Shown in pieces: positions 59,898 through 64,000 of a stretch of 64,000 nt of DNA. Position 1 is the first letter of the stretch; each line of letters begins with the position of its first letter. Location: NCBI RefSeq assembly GCF_040536835.1, contig NZ_CP159578.1:1612001-1676000 (forward strand). Direction: 5' to 3'. The notes beneath the pieces are model-generated. The model did no database searches, had not been told where the DNA came from, and saw nothing but the letters and a program-made list of their open reading frames with translations. This stretch comes from Salinicola endophyticus (GTDB lineage: Bacteria > Pseudomonadota > Gammaproteobacteria > Pseudomonadales > Halomonadaceae). The translations under genes and the position numbers were made by a program.

Positions 59898-60541
59898 GAG
59901 TGGCCATGTCGTTGCGGTGATGCCGCCCACTGGCGATAGCGTTCGTCCAAGCGGGCGACCTGATCGAGAAGCATCTCTCTGTCGCCGCTATTGTCGATGA
60001 CGTCATCGGCGGCTGCAAGGCGCGCCTGCCGCGAACTCTGGGCGGCGAGAATCGCTTCCACCTGTTCCCGGGGCACGCCATCGCGGGCCAGAGTGCGTTC
60101 GATCTGCAGCGACTCGGGGACATCGATCACCAGCACCCGCGAGACCATCTCGCGCTGGCCGCTCTCGATCAGCAGCGGCGAGATCAGCAGGCAGTAGGGT
60201 GCGTCACCGCCGCGCAGGCGGGTCAGATGCGCCTGCAGGCGCTGGCGAATGCGCGGATGGGTCTGGTGTTCGAGCCAGCGCCGCTCGGCGGGGTCGGCGA
60301 AGACCCGCGCGCGCAGGGCGCGGCGGTCGAGGCTGCCATCCGCCGCGAGCACGCCGGTGCCGAAGCGCTCGACGATCGCGGCCAGCGCCGGTTCGCCCGG
60401 CATCACCACCTCGCGGGCCACGGCATCGGCATCGATGCCCGGGACCCCCAGGGCGTCAAAGGCCTCGGCGACCGCGCTCTTGCCCGAGCCGATACCGCCG
60501 GTGACACCGATCACCGGGATGGGCTGGCCTGACTCCTTCAT
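59894..60541 (-). CDS. coaE: Dephospho-CoA kinase
   Basis: Last enzyme of coenzyme A synthesis, phosphorylating the 3'-OH of dephospho-CoA. The P-loop is [16 protein letters not shown]. The substrate-binding [12 protein letters not shown] and the lid region [18 protein letters not shown] stretch are typical. It has 215 residues (206 in E. coli). The ATG at 60541 overlaps the pilD stop by 4 bases. The open frame upstream to 60610 lies inside pilD. Confidence 0.97.
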   Translation of the reverse strand: MKESGQPIPVIGVTGGIGSGKSAVAEAFDALGVPGIDADAVAREVVMPGEPALAAIVERFGTGVLAADGSLDRRALRARVFADPAERRWLEHQTHPRIRQRLQAHLTRLRGGDAPYCLLISPLLIESGQREMVSRVLVIDVPESLQIERTLARDGVPREQVEAILAAQSSRQARLAAADDVIDNSGDREMLLDQVARLDERYRQWAASPQRHGHS

Positions 60542-61398
60542 CCTGCACCTCCCAGCAGCAGTGCCTGGTAGCCGGCCTGCAGCGGCGCCCCCACCAGCAG
60601 CGCGACCCAACCGGCCAGGGCGATGAACGGGCCGAACGGTAGCGGCTGGCCGCGCTCATGGCGGCGGCCGATGATCAGCGCGATACCGATCAGCGTGCCG
60701 GCGCCGGCGGAGAGCAGCAGCAGCAGCGGCAGATTCTGCCAGCCCAGCCAGGCGCCCAGCGCCGCCATCAGCTTGAAGTCACCATGGCCCATGCCCTCCT
60801 TGCCGGTGGTCAGCTTGAACAGCCAATACACCGCCCACAGCACCAGATAGCCGGCGGCCGCGCCGATCACGGCGCTGCCGAGCCACAGCGGGTGGTAAGT
60901 CCACTGGTAGAGCAAGCCGGCCCATAGCAGTGGCAGGGTGAGCGCATCCGGCAGCAGTTGGGTGCGCCAGTCGATCACCGCCAGCGCCAGCAGCACCAGG
61001 CAGGCGCCGACCAGCCACAGCGTCTCGATGCTGGCGCCGTGGATCGCCAGCGCGGCCAGGCTCACGCCGCCCGCCAGCAGCTCGACCAGCGGGTACTGCG
61101 GGCTGATCGGTGCCGCGCAGGTGGCACAGCGGCCGCGGCGCTTGAGCCAGCCGATCAGCGGCAGGTTGTCGTGCCAGGCAATGAACTGGCGACAGGCGGG
61201 GCAGTGCGAGCGCGGCAGCAGCAGGTCATAGCGTGGCAGCGGCTCGGCTTCCAGCTCGAGCGCGGCGCGCGCCTCGGCGCGCCAGCGCCGCATCAGCATT
61301 ACCGGCAGGCGTACGATCACCACGTTGATGAAGCTGCCCAGGCAGGCGCCGAGCACGAATGCCAGGGGCCACAGCAGCCAGGGGGAAAGTTGGGACAA
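60538..61398 (-). CDS. pilD: Prepilin peptidase / N-methyltransferase PilD
   Basis: Inner-membrane aspartyl protease that cleaves type IV prepilins and type II pseudopilins and methylates the new N-terminus. The N-terminal cytoplasmic domain has two zinc-type CxxC pairs (HCPACRQ, GRCATCAAP). The catalytic aspartates are in AVIDWRTQLLPD and GMGHGDFKLM. It has 286 residues and about eight membrane segments. The pilB-pilC-pilD-coaE-yacG order is as in Pseudomonas. Confidence 0.97.
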   Translation of the reverse strand: MSQLSPWLLWPLAFVLGACLGSFINVVIVRLPVMLMRRWRAEARAALELEAEPLPRYDLLLPRSHCPACRQFIAWHDNLPLIGWLKRRGRCATCAAPISPQYPLVELLAGGVSLAALAIHGASIETLWLVGACLVLLALAVIDWRTQLLPDALTLPLLWAGLLYQWTYHPLWLGSAVIGAAAGYLVLWAVYWLFKLTTGKEGMGHGDFKLMAALGAWLGWQNLPLLLLLSAGAGTLIGIALIIGRRHERGQPLPFGPFIALAGWVALLVGAPLQAGYQALLLGGAG

Positions 61399-61483
61399 CG
61401 CAGACTCCCGCTTGATCCAGTCGATAAGGTGGCACAGGGTAACGCATCGCCGCCATCAGGGCCGCCCCTTCGCGCGCCTTCGC

Positions 61484-62710
61484 TCAAATGGCCGAGCCCA
61501 TCTGAAAAATCGGCAGATACATCGACGCCACCAGACCACCCACCAGCACCCCCAGCACCACGATGATCAGCGGCTCCAGCAGCGAGGTCAGCGCGTCGAC
61601 CTGGTTGTCCACCTCCTCTTCGTAGAAGTCGGCGACCTTGTCGAGCATGGTGTCGAGGTCACCCGCTTCTTCACCGATGCTCACCATCTGCACCGCCATG
61701 ATCGGGAAGATCCCCGCCCGGCGCATGGCGAAGGCGAGCTGCTGACCGTCACCGACATCGTCGCGCAGGCCGATGATCGCGCGCTGGTGCACGCGGTTGC
61801 CGGTCGCACCGGCGGCGGTCTCGAGCGCTTCCACCAGGGGAACGCCAGCATTGAAGGTCGTCGCCAGGGTGCGTGAGAAGCGCGCGATCGAGCCCTTGTC
61901 GAGGATGCTGCCGAGCACTGGCAGGCGCAGCAGGAGCCGATCGACCCGGTAGGCGAAACGCGGCGAGCGCTTGATCGCCCGGCGCAGTCCGATACCCGTG
62001 AGCACCAGCGCTAGCAGTGCCTGCCACCAGTACGCCTGGGCCAGCTCGGAGAGATCGATGGTGAAGCGCGTGAAAGCCGGCAGCTCGGCGCCGAAGCCGG
62101 CGAACAGGCTCTCGAACTGCGGCACCACCTCGATCAACAGCAGCGCGGTGACGCCGATCCCCACCGCAATCACCGCGACCGGATAGTACAGCGCTTTCTT
62201 GATGCGCCCTTTCAGGGTATCGATCTTTTCGCGATAGCTGGCCAGACGTTCGAGCATGCGATCCAGCGCACCCGACTGTTCGCCGGCGGCGACCATGTTG
62301 ACGAACATGCGATCGAAGCGCTGCGGATGACGTGACAGCGCCTGCGAGAAGCTGGCTCCGGCGCTGATATCGTTGCCCAGGTTTTCGACCAGATTGCGCA
62401 TCGCCGGGTTGCGCAGCGTCTCGGCGACCACCTTGCACGCCTGCAGCAGCGGCACGCCGGCCCGGATCATGGTAGCCAGTTGGCGCGCGAACAGGGTGAT
62501 GTCGCGTTGGCGGACCCGGCCGATGCCGAATGGGCTGGTCTTGCGCGTAATGCGCTTGACGATGATCTTCTGGCGCGCCAGCTCCTGGCGCACCTCGCTG
62601 ACCTCACTGGCGATCAGTTCGCCGCTGACCGTCTCGCCGCGCAGATTCTTGCCGCGCCAGTGCCAGCGGTGGATCACCAGTCGCTTGGGAGGCTTCGCCG
62701 TTGCTGCCAT
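61484..62710 (-). CDS. pilC: Type IV pilus inner-membrane platform protein PilC
   Basis: Polytopic platform protein (T2SSF family) that couples the PilB/PilT motors to pilus growth. The 408 residues comprise a cytoplasmic N-terminal region (WRGKNLRGETVSGELIASE) and two repeated F domains (FARQLATMIRAGVPLLQACKV and FSRTLATTFNAGVPLVEALE), each followed by a membrane segment. The final helix is LEPLIIVVLGVLVGGLVASMYLPIF. The gap to pilB is 81 bases. The major pilin gene is not in the window. Confidence 0.97.
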   Translation of the reverse strand: MAATAKPPKRLVIHRWHWRGKNLRGETVSGELIASEVSEVRQELARQKIIVKRITRKTSPFGIGRVRQRDITLFARQLATMIRAGVPLLQACKVVAETLRNPAMRNLVENLGNDISAGASFSQALSRHPQRFDRMFVNMVAAGEQSGALDRMLERLASYREKIDTLKGRIKKALYYPVAVIAVGIGVTALLLIEVVPQFESLFAGFGAELPAFTRFTIDLSELAQAYWWQALLALVLTGIGLRRAIKRSPRFAYRVDRLLLRLPVLGSILDKGSIARFSRTLATTFNAGVPLVEALETAAGATGNRVHQRAIIGLRDDVGDGQQLAFAMRRAGIFPIMAVQMVSIGEEAGDLDTMLDKVADFYEEEVDNQVDALTSLLEPLIIVVLGVLVGGLVASMYLPIFQMGSAI

Positions 62711-62791
62711 GTCGGACTCCTGAAAGCGGTAGGTCGAGAAGCGTGTCGGTTGGTATGCGGTGTCGGTGCGTGGGTCGCCGTGGGGCGTGGC

Positions 62792-64000
62792 TCAGTCGAG
62801 GGTCACGCGGTTGACCTCCTCCAGGCTGGTCACGCCGCTGAGCGCCAGCTCGATGGCGCTCTGGCGCAGGCCGGGATAGCCGCGTTCGCGCGCCAGCTGT
62901 GCCAGTTCCAGGGCGTGGCCATCACGCATGATCAATTGGCTCATGGCGTCATCGATCGGGACCACTTCATAGATCCCCTGGCGGCCCTTGTAGCCCAGCG
63001 TGCAGCGGTCACAGCCGCCGGGACGATAGAGCGTGGCGCTGGCCAGGCGCGCTTGGGTGATACCTTCGCCGAGCAGCACCTCGTCAGGCACCTGAGTCGG
63101 CACCCGGCAGTGTGGGCAGAGCCGACGCGCCAGGCGCTGGGCAATGATCAGTGACACCGAACTGGCGATGTTGAAGCTTGCCAGCCCCATGTTGCGCAGC
63201 CGCGTCAGCGTCTCGGCGGCAGAGTTGGTGTGCAGTGTGGAGAGCACCAGGTGGCCGGTCTGGGCCGCCTTGACCGCGATCTCGGCGGTTTCGAGATCAC
63301 GAATCTCGCCGACCATCACCACGTCAGGGTCCTGGCGCAGAAAGGCGCGCAGGGCGCTGGCGAAATCGAGCCCGATGCGTGTCTGCACGTTGACCTGGTT
63401 GATCCCCGGTATCTTGAGTTCCACCGGGTCCTCGGCGGTGGAGATGTTGCGCTCCTCGGTATTGAGTCGATTGAGCCCGGTATAGAGGGTCACCGTCTTG
63501 CCGCTACCGGTGGGGCCGGTCACCAGAATCATCCCCTGGGGGCGCGCCAACGCACTCTCGAACAGCTCGCGCTGGGGCGGTGAGAAGCCGAGCGCGTCGA
63601 TGCCCCAGCTGGTGGCGCGGGCGTCGAGCAGGCGCAGTACGATCTTCTCACCGAACACCGTGGGCAGGCTGTTGACGCGGAAGTCGATGGCGCGCTGGTC
63701 CTCCAGGCGCAGTTTCATCGCGCCGTCCTGGGGCAGGCGGCGCTCGGAGATGTCCAGGCGTGCCATCACCTTGAGCCGTGCGGCGATGCGGGTGCGCAGG
63801 TTGAGCGGCGGGCGGGTCACTTCCAGCAGCATGCCGTCGATGCGAAAGCGCACCCGAAAGCTCGACTCGTAGGGCTCGAAGTGCACGTCCGAAGCGCCGC
63901 GCTGGATGGCGTCGCGCAGCACGCGGTTGACGAAGCGCACGATAGGCGCATCGTTGTCGCCGCCAGCATCCAGGGCCGCGGCTTCCTCTTCCAGATCGAT
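62792..64000 (-). CDS. pilB: Type IV pilus assembly ATPase PilB, 3' part (5' end outside window)
   Basis: Hexameric traffic ATPase powering pilus extension. The frame is open to the right edge (visible N-terminal residues [15 protein letters not shown], 402 residues seen), so the N-terminal MSHEN/N1 region is missing. Present are [10 protein letters not shown], Walker [15 protein letters not shown], the Asp box, Walker [13 protein letters not shown] and the His box [18 protein letters not shown]. The PilB zinc site has CPHC and CDRC. A GTG at 63940 is only an internal codon. Confidence 0.96.
   Translation of the reverse strand: MDLEEEAAALDAGGDNDAPIVRFVNRVLRDAIQRGASDVHFEPYESSFRVRFRIDGMLLEVTRPPLNLRTRIAARLKVMARLDISERRLPQDGAMKLRLEDQRAIDFRVNSLPTVFGEKIVLRLLDARATSWGIDALGFSPPQRELFESALARPQGMILVTGPTGSGKTVTLYTGLNRLNTEERNISTAEDPVELKIPGINQVNVQTRIGLDFASALRAFLRQDPDVVMVGEIRDLETAEIAVKAAQTGHLVLSTLHTNSAAETLTRLRNMGLASFNIASSVSLIIAQRLARRLCPHCRVPTQVPDEVLLGEGITQARLASATLYRPGGCDRCTLGYKGRQGIYEVVPIDDAMSQLIMRDGHALELAQLARERGYPGLRQSAIELALSGVTSLEEVNRVTLD

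Overview
The window is a contiguous piece of a GC-rich gammaproteobacterial chromosome. Gene content, protein character and gene order best fit the Halomonadaceae (Halomonas, Salinicola, Chromohalobacter and relatives). That placement comes from recognition, not from a search. Nothing looks like a prophage, plasmid, CRISPR array or insertion sequence, and I saw no tRNA or rRNA gene. Almost everything is conserved housekeeping sequence packed in tight operons with many 4-base ATGA or GTGA overlaps.

Layout. (1) 1-8709: 3' part of rng, then yhdP, tldD, darP (minus) and pmbA: RNA turnover, envelope lipid transport, the TldD/PmbA protease and ribosome assembly. (2) 8761-10684: a POT-family peptide transporter and a hotdog thioesterase facing each other across a 17-bp tandem repeat. 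(3) 10771-17430 (minus): kdsD-lptC-lptA-lptB-rpoN-hpf-ptsN-rapZ-ptsO, which covers LPS precursor synthesis and export, sigma-54, ribosome hibernation and the nitrogen PTS. (4) 17694-24652 (plus): mlaFEDCB-ibaG-murA-hisG-hisD. (5) 24760-28985: a DegS/AlgW-type protease, a Nif3-like protein, zapG and zapE. (6) 29331-31466: rplM-rpsI and sspA-sspB. (7) 31595-36156: dolP-diaA-yraN-lpoA (minus) and divergent rsmI. (8) 36262-53359: rnpB, then the division and cell wall (dcw) cluster rsmH-ftsL-ftsI-murE-murF-mraY-murD-ftsW-murG-murC-ftsQ-ftsA-ftsZ-lpxC. (9) 53545-59539: dciA (minus), a small secreted protein gene, secA, argJ and a Nudix/ThiE-like fusion. (10) 59646-64000 (minus): yacG-coaE-pilD-pilC-pilB, with pilB running off the right edge.

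Most interesting observation. The 113-codon frame between dciA and secA (54087-54428) has a signal peptide and ends in Arg-Gly-Pro-Pro-Leu-Pro-Ala. The RNA encoding its last codons (TTCCTGC, 54418-54424) is perfectly complementary to the secA ribosome-binding site (GCAGGAA, 54494-54500). This is the arrangement expected of a SecM-type translation-arrest sensor that couples secA expression to Sec export activity, although the protein does not look like enterobacterial SecM. Other points of interest are a full-consensus sigma-54 promoter pointing at rpoN itself, a 157-bp imperfect inverted repeat upstream of rplM, a perfect palindrome in the mlaF leader, and several genes missing from otherwise conserved blocks (mraZ, ddlB, kdsC, petABC, zapD, nitrilase).
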